In this document: in pieces, positions 34,260 through 43,511 of the stretch
How the letters are laid out: each line of letters starts with the position of its first letter
How positions within the stretch are numbered: the stretch's first letter is position 1
DNA from: Betaproteobacteria bacterium
GTDB lineage: Bacteria > Pseudomonadota > Gammaproteobacteria > Burkholderiales > Casimicrobiaceae
Direction of reading: 5' to 3'
DNA length: 64,000 nucleotides
Assembly (NCBI GenBank): GCA_016716425.1
Contig: JADJWJ010000011.1
Span: 62,001 to 126,000 of the forward strand
Notes under the pieces: generated by a model
What the model saw: the letters and a program-made list of their open reading frames with translations, nothing else
Databases searched by the model: none
Told to the model about the DNA's origin: nothing
Position numbers and translations under genes: made by a program

Positions 34260-35386
34260 CGCGGCACGCTCGCGCCGGCGAGCTCGTCGTGCTGGTGCCG
34301 CAGCCCGGCGAGCGCCGCACGCACGGCGTCGCGCGCCTGCAAGTACACGGCCGCCTTCCAGTCGTCGGCATCCTGATAGAACGCGTCGCGGATCGCGCGC
34401 TTGATCTCGCGCCGCTGCGCCGCGGGCGCGTCCGGATGGTTCGCGAGCCACTGGTCGGCGCGCAGCGCGGCCAGCACCGCGCGAAACGGCAGCGTTCCGT
34501 ACTCGAGCGCGATCCCCGCGTAGGCCGCCCGCGGGCACTCTTCGTACGCGGCATTGTAGGTGACGCCGGTCAGCGGCGCCGACGTCGACGTGCCGTCGTG
34601 GAAGGACGTCACGTCCGCGCCCCACCACGCCTTCGCGCGCGCGACGTCGGCGGCGACCGCGCGACCCGCGTAGATCTTCTCGCCGTGGCCGCGCGGCCCG
34701 AGGCCGGTGTGGAAGTCGATCCAGCCGAGCGTGGCGGCGGCGCGCGCGTGCGCGCGCAGCACGCTGCGCAGTACCCGGTTGCTCCACGCCGGGGCCACGC
34801 CCGCGTAGAACAGTCCGTCGGGGAACTCGCTTTGCCCGCCGCTGACCGCGGCCTGCAGCGCCCGCTCGCCGTGTGCCTGCACGTACGCGCCCATCTGCGC
34901 GTCGTCGTCCTGGGACGGCGGCCACGTCGAAGGCACGAGGAAGCCGTGCACGCCGGCATAGGCGTGGTTCGGCAGCGGCCGCGGCTCGAACCCGCGGAAG
35001 TTGCGGTTGAGATCGACGTTGTCCTCGTTGGTGCGCCGCAGGTGCGAAAATCCGTACGGATTGAGTGCGTGCAGCAGCACGACCCGCGCCCCGGCGGCGG
35101 CGATGTCGGCGAGCAGCGCGTCGTCGTGCAGCAGGCCCACCTGGCACCCCGACCCGCAGAAGCCCTCGACGCCGTGCGTGGCCGACGTGAGCAGCAGGAC
35201 CGCGCACGCCTCGGCCGGCCCCACCGCCGCGACGTCGCACGACAGCGCCTCGCCGTCCGCGCCGCGCGCCGTCGGATGCAGGTGTCGCTCGACAGCGAAC
35301 CCGCGCGCGCGCGCCGCGGCGAGAAAGCGCTCGCGCGCCTCCGCGTACGTCGCGGGGAAGTGCGGGACGGGGTCGAACGCAGCCAT
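34256..35386 (-). CDS. DUF2817 family zinc peptidase-like protein
   Basis: 376-residue protein of the DUF2817 family, distantly related to M14 carboxypeptidases. ATHGVEGFCGS (possible metal-binding His/Glu), HALNPYGFSHLRRTNEDNVDLNRNF and WIDFHTGLGPRG (second metal His) fit a zinc hydrolase site. No signal peptide, so likely cytoplasmic. The ATG touches the stop of the M20 gene (TGATG), and its own stop overlaps the permease start, so it is locked into the transporter operon. Probably trims or deacylates the imported peptide or amide; this is inference. Confidence 0.85.
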   Translation of the reverse strand: MAAFDPVPHFPATYAEARERFLAAARARGFAVERHLHPTARGADGEALSCDVAAVGPAEACAVLLLTSATHGVEGFCGSGCQVGLLHDDALLADIAAAGARVVLLHALNPYGFSHLRRTNEDNVDLNRNFRGFEPRPLPNHAYAGVHGFLVPSTWPPSQDDDAQMGAYVQAHGERALQAAVSGGQSEFPDGLFYAGVAPAWSNRVLRSVLRAHARAAATLGWIDFHTGLGPRGHGEKIYAGRAVAADVARAKAWWGADVTSFHDGTSTSAPLTGVTYNAAYEECPRAAYAGIALEYGTLPFRAVLAALRADQWLANHPDAPAAQRREIKRAIRDAFYQDADDWKAAVYLQARDAVRAALAGLRHQHDELAGASVPR

Positions 35387-36570
35387 CACGCGCGCAGCGG
35401 CATCGCCGCCTCGGCCAGCGCCGCCAGGTAGCCCGCGCCCAGTGGGATCACGTCGTCGTTGAAATCGTACGTGCTGTTGTGCAGGAAGCAGCCGCCCTCG
35501 GCGCCGCCCTGCCCCAGCCGCGCGAACGCGCCGGGCCTCGCCTGCAGCATGAAGGAAAAGTCCTCGGCGCCCATCGACGGGGGCAGGTCGCGCACGACGT
35601 TGTCGGGACCGACCAGCGACTCGGCGACGTCGGCCGCGAACATCGCCTCGCGGTCGTGGTTGATCGTCGCCGGATAGACGCGCTCGTACCTGAGCGTCGC
35701 GCGCGCGCCGAACGCCGCGGCGATCGAGCCCACCAGCTCGGTGAGCCGGCGCTCGATCAGGTCCTGGGTCGCAGGTCGGAACGTGCGGACGGTCCCCACG
35801 AGCGTGGCGTGCGCCGGAATCACGCTCATCGCGCCCGGATGCCCGGCGTGCATCGCGCAGAGGCTCACCACCGCCGTGTCGATCGGGTTCACGTTGCGGC
35901 TGACCAGCGACTGCGCGGCGGTGATGATGTGGCCGGCGACCAGCACCGGGTCGATCGCCGCGTGCGGGTGCGCGCCGTGGCCGCCCTTGCCGTCGATCGT
36001 GATCTCGACGCGGTCGGCGGCCGCCATCGCGGGACCCGGCGTGATGCCGATCTGCCCGGGCGGGAGCCCCGGCCAGTTGTGCAGCGCGTACACCTGCTCG
36101 GCGGGAAACCGCTCGAACAGGCCGTCCTCGATCATCGCCTTCGCCCCCGCATAGCCTTCCTCCCCCGGCTGGAAGATGAGGTAGACCGTCCCGGCGAAGC
36201 GCCTGGTCTCGGCGAGATAGCGGGCGGCGGCGAGCAGCATCGTCGTGTGGCCGTCGTGCCCGCAGCCGTGCATGCGGCCGTCGTAGCGCGACCGGTGCGC
36301 GAAGTGGTTCTCCTCCTGCAGCGGCAGCGCGTCCATGTCGGCGCGCAAGCCGACGGCGCGCCCGCTCGCCTCGCGCGCGCCGTGGATCACCGCAACGATG
36401 CCCGTCCTGCCGATGCCCGAGTGGTGCTCGATCCCGAGTGCCCCCAGCTGCTCGTGCACGACGCGCGCGGTCCGGTGCTCCTCGAACCCGAGTTCCGGGT
36501 GCGCGTGCAGGTCGCGGCGGATCGCCGTGAGCTCGTCGTGCCAGCGGGCGATGTAGTCCTGGGGCTTCAT
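35386..36570 (-). CDS. M20 family amidohydrolase (hippurate hydrolase / aminoacylase type)
   Basis: 394-residue M20D metallopeptidase of the AbgB/hippurate-hydrolase group, which cleaves N-acyl amino acids. Metal and catalytic blocks are RADMDALPLQEE, MHGCGHDGHTTML, FQPGEEGYAGAKAM, GKGGHGAHPH and the late MGAEDFSFML and LHNSTYDFND. No signal peptide. Next to the DppB-like permease and coupled to DUF2817; the pair suggests uptake of acylated amino acids or peptides followed by cytoplasmic hydrolysis. Confidence 0.94.
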   Translation of the reverse strand: MKPQDYIARWHDELTAIRRDLHAHPELGFEEHRTARVVHEQLGALGIEHHSGIGRTGIVAVIHGAREASGRAVGLRADMDALPLQEENHFAHRSRYDGRMHGCGHDGHTTMLLAAARYLAETRRFAGTVYLIFQPGEEGYAGAKAMIEDGLFERFPAEQVYALHNWPGLPPGQIGITPGPAMAAADRVEITIDGKGGHGAHPHAAIDPVLVAGHIITAAQSLVSRNVNPIDTAVVSLCAMHAGHPGAMSVIPAHATLVGTVRTFRPATQDLIERRLTELVGSIAAAFGARATLRYERVYPATINHDREAMFAADVAESLVGPDNVVRDLPPSMGAEDFSFMLQARPGAFARLGQGGAEGGCFLHNSTYDFNDDVIPLGAGYLAALAEAAMPLRA

Positions 36571-36586
36571 CCGGCAGTGGACATCA

Positions 36587-36650
36587 CAAGGAGACGCAGA
36601 GACGCCGAGAAACCCGGGGCCCCGTTCCTCCGCGCCTCTGCGTCTCTTGG
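36587..36650. repeat. Inverted repeat between permease and amidohydrolase genes
   Basis: CAAGGAGACGCAGAG (36587-36601) and CTCTGCGTCTCTTGG (36636-36650) form a near-perfect 15-bp stem around a 34-nt centre containing CCGGGGCCCCG. It may be a MITE-like or REP-like interspersed element lodged inside the operon; it could also attenuate transcription downstream of the DppB-like gene. Confidence 0.75.
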
Positions 36651-36661
36651 TGGAATCGGTG

Positions 36662-37642
36662 TCACGCGGTGGTCACCCGTTCGATGCGCAGCCGCGGGTC
36701 GACCGCGTAGTACAGGAGGTCGACGATCAGGTTGATCACGACGAACACCAGCGCGATGAAGCAAAGATAGGCCGCCATCACCGGGATGTCGGCGAAGTAC
36801 ACCGACTGGATGAACAGCAGCCCCATCCCCGGCCACTGGAACACGGTTTCGGTGACGATCGCGAACGCGATGATCGCGCCCAGCTGCAGTCCGATGATCG
36901 TCATCACGGGCACCAGCGTGTTCTTCAGCGCATGGCCGAAGTGGATCGACCGGTCGGTCAGGCCGCGCGCGCGGGCGAACTTGATGTAGTCGGTGCGCAG
37001 CACCTCGAGCATCTCCGAGCGCACGAGTCGCATGATCAGCGTCATCTGAATCAGCGACAGCGTGATCGTCGGCAGGATCAGTGACTTCCAGCCGCTCGCC
37101 GTGAGAAGGCCCGTCGTCCACCAGCCGAACGCGACCGTCGTGCCGCGGCCGAACGACGGCAGCCAGCCCAGCTGGACGGCAAAGACGAGGATCAACAGGA
37201 TGCCGATCAGGAACGTCGGCAGGCTGACACCGAGCAGGGAGCCGGCGAGCAGGACGTGGGACAGCCAGCTCGTCCGGCGCAGCGCCGTGTACACGCCGAG
37301 CGGGATGCCGACGAGCACCGCGAGCAGCGCCGCCGCGACGGCGAGCTCCAGCGTGGCCGGCAGGCGTTCCTTGAGCAGCACCGACACCGGCCGCGCCTGC
37401 CGCAGCGACAGGCCGAATTCGCCCTGCGCCGCGTTGCCCGCGAAGTGCGCGAATTGCACGTAGAACGGCTGGTCGAGGCCCAGCTCCGCCCGCAGGCGCT
37501 GCCGATCCTCGGTCGTCGCGTTCTGGCCGGTCATGAACGCGACCGGATCGCCGGTGAAGTTGAACAGGCCGAACGCGATGAACGTGACGACCGCCATGAC
37601 CAGGGCGGACTGCACGATGCGGCGAAGGATGAAGGCGAGCAC
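36662..37642 (-). CDS. Dipeptide ABC transporter permease (DppB-like)
   Basis: 326-residue permease with the DppB N-terminus (MLAFILRRIVQSALVMAVVTFIAF), a large loop (PVAFMTGQNATTEDRQRLRAELGLDQP), about six helices and EAA loop DYIKFARARGLTDRSIHFGHALKN. The end is DLLYYAVDPRLRIERVTTA. First gene of the second peptide-transporter set. It is separated from the dppA stop by 240 bp of palindromic repeat, so it may have its own transcript. Confidence 0.93.
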   Translation of the reverse strand: MLAFILRRIVQSALVMAVVTFIAFGLFNFTGDPVAFMTGQNATTEDRQRLRAELGLDQPFYVQFAHFAGNAAQGEFGLSLRQARPVSVLLKERLPATLELAVAAALLAVLVGIPLGVYTALRRTSWLSHVLLAGSLLGVSLPTFLIGILLILVFAVQLGWLPSFGRGTTVAFGWWTTGLLTASGWKSLILPTITLSLIQMTLIMRLVRSEMLEVLRTDYIKFARARGLTDRSIHFGHALKNTLVPVMTIIGLQLGAIIAFAIVTETVFQWPGMGLLFIQSVYFADIPVMAAYLCFIALVFVVINLIVDLLYYAVDPRLRIERVTTA

Positions 37643-37710
37643 GAGGCGGTTCGGGGACGCGTGCGGCTCGTGGCCGGGCGCGACGCCGGGCGATCATGCC
37701 CAAACGACCC

Positions 37711-37885
37711 GCGCGCGTCAACGCGCGGCAGGTCGGCCCCGCCGGCGCCCGGGTCCTCCTGCCTGCCGGCGTCATCCCGACCGAAGGGAGGGATCTGCTT
37801 TCAGCTTCGTCGCGGCGAACAGCAGATCCCTCGGCGCCGCGCGCCCCGGGATGACCTGCCTGCGCGCTTCGCGCGCGGCAGGTCA
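37711..37885. repeat. Composite palindromic repeat between dppA and the DppB-like gene
   Basis: The core runs from GTCATCCCGACCGAAGGGAG (37771-) through GGATCTGCTTT / AGCAGATCC to CGGGATGAC (37847-37855), an inverted structure with nested stems. It is flanked by GCGCGGCAGGTC on the left and a hairpin GACCTGCCTGCGCGC-TTC-GCGCGCGGCAGGTC on the right that overlaps the dppA stop. It resembles interspersed GTCATCCCG/CGGGATGAC elements of proteobacteria and may also terminate the dppA transcript. Confidence 0.75.
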
Positions 37886-39502
37886 CTCCTTGATGTCGAC
37901 GCCGTAGAACGTGTGGCGGCCGAACGGCGACAGCTTGAAGTCGACCACTTCCTTGCGCACGGGCTTCAGCTGCACGGCGTGCGCGATCGTGAACCACGGC
38001 GCCTGCTCCTTGAAGATCACCTGCGCGCGCTCGTAGAGCGGCTGGCGCGCGGCCTGGCCGGACGTGGTCTTCGCCTTCTGCACCAGCTCCTCGTACGGCT
38101 GATGGCAGAACTTGGCCACGTTGCTGCCGTTGGACTTGGCCGACTCGCAGCCAAGCAACGTGGACAGGAAGTTGTCCGGGTCGCCGTTGTCGCCGGTCCA
38201 CCCGAGCATCCCCATCTGGTGCTCGCCGTTCTGCATGCGCTTGCGGTACTCGCCCCACTCGAAGCTCTTGATCTCGGCGGTGATGCCGACCTTCGCGAGA
38301 TCCGCCTGCATCAGCTCGGCGATGCGCTTCGCGTTGGGGTTGTACGGCCGCTGCACGGGCATCGCCCACAGGTCGGTCGCGAACCCGTTCGGGTAGCCGG
38401 CCTCGGCCAGCAGCTTCTTCGCGGCGGCGGGGTCGAACGGGTCGTCCTTGATCGCGTCGTTGTACGACCACTGCGTGGGCGGGATCGGGTTCTTGGCGGC
38501 CACGCCGGTCGTCAGGTACACGCCGTCGATGATCGCCTTCTTGTTGATCGCCATGTTGACGGCGCGGCGCACGCGCACGTCGTCGAAGGGCTTCTTCGTC
38601 GTGTTGTACGCGAGGTAGCCGACGTTCAAGCCCGGCTGCTCGAGCACCTGCACGTTCGGGTCCTTGCGGATCGCGTCGAGGTCGGCCGGGTTCGGATACG
38701 GCATCACGTGGCACTCGCCCTTCTGCAGCTTGGCCCAGCGCACCGAGGCGTCCGGCGTGATCGCGAACACGAGGTCGTCGATCTTCGCCTTGCCGCCCCA
38801 GAACTGCGGGAACGCCTTGTACCGGATCACCGCGTCCTTCTGGTACTGGACGAGGTAGAACGGCCCGGTGCCGATCGGCTCCTGGTCGATCTTCTCCGGG
38901 GTGCCGGCCTTCAGCATCGCGTCCGCGTACTCCTTCGACTGCACGCCCGCGTACTCCATCGCGAGGTTCGACAGGAACGGCGCTTCCGGCTTGTTGAGCG
39001 TGATGCGCACCGTGTAGTCGTCCACCTTCTGGATCGACTTGATCAGCTTCGCCATTCCCATGTCGTTGTAGTAGGAATGGTTGGAACTCGTCACCTTGAA
39101 GTACGGGTGGGACTCGTTGCCCTGCCGCTCCAGCATGAAGATCATGTCGTCGGCATTGAAGTCCCGCGTCGGCTTCCACGCGCGGTGGTTGTGCCACTTC
39201 ACACCGCGGCGCAGCTTGAACGTGTAGACAGTGCCGTCGGGCGAGATTTGCCACGACTCCGCGAGGCCCGGCACGACCTTGGTGCCGCCGCGCTCGAAGT
39301 CGACGACGCGGCTGTAGATCTGGCTGTTGGCGTCGAACGACGTGCCGGTCGTGTTGACACCGGGATAGAAGTTCTCGGGGCTGCCTTCGGAGCAGAACAC
39401 GAGGGTCTTGGCGGAGGCGCCGGCCGCGGCCAGCGCGAACGCGGCGATGACGGCGAGGCGGACGGCGCGCGGGCGCACGCCCGGCGAGCTCAGGTTCTTC
39501 AT
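37883..39502 (-). CDS. dppA: Dipeptide-binding periplasmic protein DppA
   Basis: 539-residue solute-binding protein of the SBP_bac_5 family. Signal peptide to about residue 32, then KTLVFCSEGSPENFYPGVNTTG, very close to E. coli DppA, with VVPGLAESWQISPDG, YTFKLRRGVKWH and the late HAVQLKPVRKEVVDFKLSPFGRHTF. Delivers dipeptides or heme-like ligands to the inner-membrane complex. ATG 39502 follows GGGAGA. It lies between two permease/ATPase sets and is the only peptide-binding protein in the window, so both may use it. Confidence 0.95.
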   Translation of the reverse strand: MKNLSSPGVRPRAVRLAVIAAFALAAAGASAKTLVFCSEGSPENFYPGVNTTGTSFDANSQIYSRVVDFERGGTKVVPGLAESWQISPDGTVYTFKLRRGVKWHNHRAWKPTRDFNADDMIFMLERQGNESHPYFKVTSSNHSYYNDMGMAKLIKSIQKVDDYTVRITLNKPEAPFLSNLAMEYAGVQSKEYADAMLKAGTPEKIDQEPIGTGPFYLVQYQKDAVIRYKAFPQFWGGKAKIDDLVFAITPDASVRWAKLQKGECHVMPYPNPADLDAIRKDPNVQVLEQPGLNVGYLAYNTTKKPFDDVRVRRAVNMAINKKAIIDGVYLTTGVAAKNPIPPTQWSYNDAIKDDPFDPAAAKKLLAEAGYPNGFATDLWAMPVQRPYNPNAKRIAELMQADLAKVGITAEIKSFEWGEYRKRMQNGEHQMGMLGWTGDNGDPDNFLSTLLGCESAKSNGSNVAKFCHQPYEELVQKAKTTSGQAARQPLYERAQVIFKEQAPWFTIAHAVQLKPVRKEVVDFKLSPFGRHTFYGVDIKE

Positions 39503-39530
39503 TGCGGTCTCCCTGGTCTGGACGCTGCGC

Positions 39531-40538
39531 TCAGTGCAGCGACAGACCGGCATTATCCTCCGGAACGGGTCCGGCGAGGCGCTCGGCGTGATGGCAGGCG
39601 ACCTGCCGGCCGTCGAGCAGGCGCAGCCCCGGCCGCTGCGCCCGGCACCGGTCGTCGGCGTGCGGGCAGCGGGTCGAGAAGACGCAGCCGGCCGGCGGAT
39701 CGAGCGGCGACGGCAGCTCGCCGGTCAGCACGATGCGCTCCTTGCCCACACCTCCCAGCGCCGGGGTCGAGGCCAGCAGCGCGCGCGTGTAGGGGTGCAG
39801 CGGCCGGACGAAGATGCGCTCCTTCGGCCCCTGCTCCATCGCGAGGCCCAGGTACATCACCAGCACGTCGTGGGCGATGTAGCGGACGACCGCAAGGTCG
39901 TGCGAGATGAAGAGGTAGGCGACGCCCAGGTCCTGCTGCAGGTCGGCCAGCAGGTTCAGCACCTGCGCCTGCACCGACACGTCGAGCGCCGACACCGGCT
40001 CGTCGGCGACCACCAGCGCCGGCCCGAGCATCAGCGCCCGCGCGATGGCGATGCGCTGGCGCTGGCCGCCCGAGAACATGTGCGGGTACCGGTCGAAGTG
40101 CTCCGGACGCAGCCCGACCATCGCGAGCATCCTCCGCGCGCGCGCCTCGCGCTCCGCCGGAGGCAGCGTCGTGTTGATCGCGAGCGGCGCCTCCAGAATG
40201 GCGCCGATCTTCTTGCGCGGGTTGAGCGACCCGTACGGATTCTGGAACACCATCTGCACGGCGCGCCGCAGCGTGCGCTGCTCGCCGGGCGACGCGGCCA
40301 CCGCGTCCATCCCCGTCAGTTGCAGGCTGCCGGCGGACGGCTTCTCGATGAGCGAGACCACGCGCCCCAGCGACGACTTGCCGCAGCCGGACTCGCCGAC
40401 GACCGCGAGCGTGCGGCCGGCGGCAAGCGTGAACGAGATGCCGCCGACTGCGGTCAACTGCGCCGACGCGCGCAGCGGGCCCCGGCGCACCTCGTAGACG
40501 CGCGTCAGGCCGGTCGCGGTGACGACGAACTCGCTCAA
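39531..40538 (-). CDS. dppF: Dipeptide ABC transporter ATPase DppF
   Basis: 335-residue ATPase, intact: Walker A VGESGCGKSS, Q-loop VFQNPYGSLNPRKK, signature FSGGQRQRIAIARAL, Walker B LVVADEPVSALDV, LFISHDLAVV and the C-terminal peptide-transporter cysteine region TRCPHADDRC. The start is TTG, forming TTGA with the stop of the upstream ATPase gene, so the two are coupled. Its stop is 28 bp before the dppA ATG. Confidence 0.94.
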   Translation of the reverse strand: MSEFVVTATGLTRVYEVRRGPLRASAQLTAVGGISFTLAAGRTLAVVGESGCGKSSLGRVVSLIEKPSAGSLQLTGMDAVAASPGEQRTLRRAVQMVFQNPYGSLNPRKKIGAILEAPLAINTTLPPAEREARARRMLAMVGLRPEHFDRYPHMFSGGQRQRIAIARALMLGPALVVADEPVSALDVSVQAQVLNLLADLQQDLGVAYLFISHDLAVVRYIAHDVLVMYLGLAMEQGPKERIFVRPLHPYTRALLASTPALGGVGKERIVLTGELPSPLDPPAGCVFSTRCPHADDRCRAQRPGLRLLDGRQVACHHAERLAGPVPEDNAGLSLH

Positions 40539-41547
40539 CCGGCCACTCCGACCGGCGCGCCGTCCCGCGCGATGTTCGCCTCACGCTGCGGGTCGCCCAG
40601 CGGGTAGTGGCAGCGCACGGCGCCGTCGTGCCACGGTCGCAACCGCGGCCGCTGCGCGCACGCTGCCGTCGCGTACGTGCAGCGCGGCGCGAACAGGCAG
40701 CCGGGCGGACGGTCGTGCAGGCCCGGCACCACGCCGGGAATCGTCGCCAGCCGGGCACCGCCCGCATGGCGCTCGGGCATGGCGGCGAGCAGCGCCGCCG
40801 CATAGGGGTGCTGGGGCGCGGCGAACAGCGCGTCCGCGCCACGCTCCTCCATCACCTGCCCGGCGTACATGACGGCGACGCGGCGCGCCATCTCGGCCAC
40901 GACGCCCATGTTGTGCGTGACCAGCACGAGCGCCATGCCGCGGTCGCGCTGCAGGCCGCGCAGCAGGTCGAGGATCTGCGCCTGCACGGTCACGTCGAGC
41001 GCCGTCGTCGGCTCGTCGGCGATGAGCAGCCGCGGATTGCAGGCAATCGCCATCGCGATCATCACCCGCTGGTTCATGCCGCCGGACATCTGGTGCGGGA
41101 AGTCGCCGAGCCGGCTCGCCGCGGCCGGGATGCCGACGGCATCGAGCAGCTCCGCCGCGCGGCGCGCGCCGCCGCGCGGTCGAGGCCCAGGTGGAGTCGC
41201 AGCGTCTCGGTCAGCTGGAAGCCGATCGTGAAGCACGGGTTCAGGCTGGTCGTCGGCTCCTGGAAGATCATCGCGACGTCGCGGCCGATCACGCGCCGGC
41301 GCTCGTGCGCCGACATGTGCAGCAGGTCGTGGCCGGCGAACGCGAGCCTCTTCGCGCGCACGCGGCCAGGAAACGGCACGAGGCCCATCAGCGCCAGCAT
41401 CGTCACGCTCTTGCCGGAGCCGGACTCGCCGACGATGCCGAGCACGTCGCCTTCGCCCAGCGATAGCGACACGCCATCGACGGCGCGCAACGCCCCGCCC
41501 TGCGCCGGGAACTCGACGGTCAGTTCCTCTATGTCCAGCAGCGCCAT
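40535..41547 (-). CDS. dppD: Dipeptide ABC transporter ATPase DppD, frame-disrupted
   Basis: The N-terminal ~125 codons (MALLDIEELTVEFPAQGGAL, Walker A GESGSGKSVT, IFQEPTTSLNPCF) are in one frame. The remainder (AAELLDAVGIPAAASRLGDFPHQ, signature MSGGMNQRVMIAMAI, LLIADEPTTALDV, LVTHNMGV, CTYATAAC) is in another. The switch is near 41165, in a run of GCG/CGC. Length 1013 is one base short of a multiple of three, so a single deletion explains it. Repaired, it is a normal ~338-residue DppD. Confidence 0.88.
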
Positions 41548-41552
41548 TTGGG

Positions 41553-42451
41553 CTATCGCTTCAGCTTGGGGTCGAGCGCGTCGCGCAGCCCGTCGCCCAG
41601 CAGGTTGAACGCCAGCACGGTGAGCAGGATCATGAGGCCCGGGAACGTGACGACCCACCAGGCGCGCAGCACGAACTCGCGCGCGTCGGCGAGCATCGTC
41701 CCCCACTCGGACGCCGGCGGCTGCGCCCCGAGTCCCAGGAAGCCCAGCGCCGCCGCGTCGAGGATCGCCGTCGAGACCCCGAGCGACGCCTGCACGATCA
41801 GCGGTGCCGCGCAGTTGGGCAGCACCTCGGAGAGCATCAGCCGCAGCCGGCCGGCGCCGCACGCGCGTGCCGCAGTGACGTAGTCCTTCGACGTCTCGGT
41901 GATAACGGCCGCTCGGGTGATCCGCACGTAGTGCGGCAGCACGACGACGGCCACCGCGAGCATCGCGTTCATGAGGCCCGGCCCCAGGATCGCGACGATG
42001 ACGATGGCGAGCAGCAGCGACGGGAGCGTCAGGATCACGTCCATCAGCCGCATGATCGCGATCTCGGTGACGCCGCGGAAGAAGCCGGCGACGAGCCCCA
42101 GCGCGATGCCGACGACGATCGCCAGCGCAACGACCGCGATGCCGATCAGCAGCGACAGCCGGGCGCCGAAGATGAGCCGCGAGAGCATGTCACGGCCGAT
42201 CGCGTCGGTGCCGAGCGGGTACGCCCACGACCCGCCCGCCTGCCACGCCGGCGGCTTCAGGAACACCGCGTTGTCGGTGAGGTCCGGCGGGTACGGCGCG
42301 AGCACGTTGGCGAACGCGGCGACCAGCAGTATCGCGATCACGAACAGGAGGCCGGCCACCGCGCCGTGGTTGGCGCTGAAGTAGCCCCAGAACTCGCGCC
42401 ACGGCCCGGCGGCGCGGTGACGGCTTCCGGCAGGGCGGCGGCCGAGGTCAC
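41553..42451 (-). CDS. dppC: Dipeptide ABC transporter permease DppC, frame-disrupted near its start
   Basis: Permease of about 300 residues. The GTG at 42451 overlaps the dppB stop (GTGA) and reads VTSAAALPEAVTAPPG. The frame then changes near 42400, where GGGCCGTGG would need one more C, to PWREFWGYFSANHGAVAGLL and the normal DppC body (YPLGTDAIGRDMLSRLIFGARLSL ... LAFNLLGDGLRDALDPKLKR). The EAA loop is DYVTAARACGAGRLRLMLSEVLPN. One missing base in a C run is the only damage. Confidence 0.9.
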
Positions 42452-43455
42452 GACCTGCGAATCCGCGGATTGATGATGCCGTACGTGACGTCGACCAGCA
42501 GGTTGACCGCCATCACGATGAGCCCCAGCAGCAGCACGCCGCCCTGCAGCACCGGGTAGTCGCGGCGGTTGATCGCCTCGATCAGCCACTTGCCGACTCC
42601 CGGCCACGAGAAGATCGTCTCGGTGAGGATCGCGCCGGTGAACAGCACACCGACCTGGAGCCCGATCACGGTGATCACCGGGATCAGCGCGTTGCGCAGC
42701 GCGTGCACGGCGACCACGCGCAGCGCGGACAGGCCCTTGGCGCGCGCCGTGCGGATGTAATCCTCGCCCAGCACTTCGAGCATGGCCGAGCGCGTCATCC
42801 GCGCGATGATCGCGAGCGGCTGCGTGCCGAGCACGATTGTCGGGAGGATCAGGTGCGCCACCGTCGAGCGGAACGCGCCCTTCTCGCCGGACAGCAGCGA
42901 GTCGATGGTCAGGAAGCCGGTGACGGGCTCGATGAAGTACTGGACGGAGATCCGGCCCGACACCGGCGTCCAGCCGAGCTGCACGGAAAACAGGAGGATG
43001 AGCAGCAGCCCCCACCAGAAGATCGGCATCGAGTAGCCGGTCAGCGACACGCCCATCACGCCGTGGTCGAATACCGAGCTGCGGCGCACGGCGGCGATGA
43101 TCCCGGCCGGAATGCCCAGCAGCAGCGCGAACACGATGGCGCACAATGCCAGCTCGATCGTCGCCGGAAAGAGCGCGGCGAACTCGCGCAGCACCGGCTC
43201 CTGCGTGATCATCGACTTGCCCAGGTCGCCGTGCAGAACGCGGCCGATGTAGATGCCGTACTGGACCAGCACCGGCCGGTCGAGTCCGTATTCCTTGAGC
43301 AGCGCTGCGTGCCGCGCCGGGTCGATGCCGCGCTCGCCCGCCATCGTCTCGATCGGGTCGCCCGGCACCAGCCGGATCAGGAAGAACGCGAGCAGCGTCA
43401 TCCCGATGAAGGTCGGGACCACGAGCGAGAGCCGGGTGAGGAGGAAGCGCAGCAT
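42448..43455 (-). CDS. dppB: Dipeptide ABC transporter permease DppB
   Basis: 335-residue permease, intact: MLRFLLTRLSLVVPTFIGMTLLAFFLIRLVPGDP, the large periplasmic loop, six helices, EAA loop DYIRTARAKGLSALRVVAVHALRN, end VDVTYGIINPRIRRS. First gene of dppB-dppC-dppD-dppF-dppA. An A/T-rich tattta at 43481-43486 upstream may be its -10 region (minus-strand TAAATA), although no clear -35 is seen. Confidence 0.95.
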   Translation of the reverse strand: MLRFLLTRLSLVVPTFIGMTLLAFFLIRLVPGDPIETMAGERGIDPARHAALLKEYGLDRPVLVQYGIYIGRVLHGDLGKSMITQEPVLREFAALFPATIELALCAIVFALLLGIPAGIIAAVRRSSVFDHGVMGVSLTGYSMPIFWWGLLLILLFSVQLGWTPVSGRISVQYFIEPVTGFLTIDSLLSGEKGAFRSTVAHLILPTIVLGTQPLAIIARMTRSAMLEVLGEDYIRTARAKGLSALRVVAVHALRNALIPVITVIGLQVGVLFTGAILTETIFSWPGVGKWLIEAINRRDYPVLQGGVLLLGLIVMAVNLLVDVTYGIINPRIRRS

Positions 43456-43511
43456 CGGGTTCGGGCGCGCGAGCGCGCACTATTTAAGCATGGCAGGGTC
43501 GGCGCCCGCGA

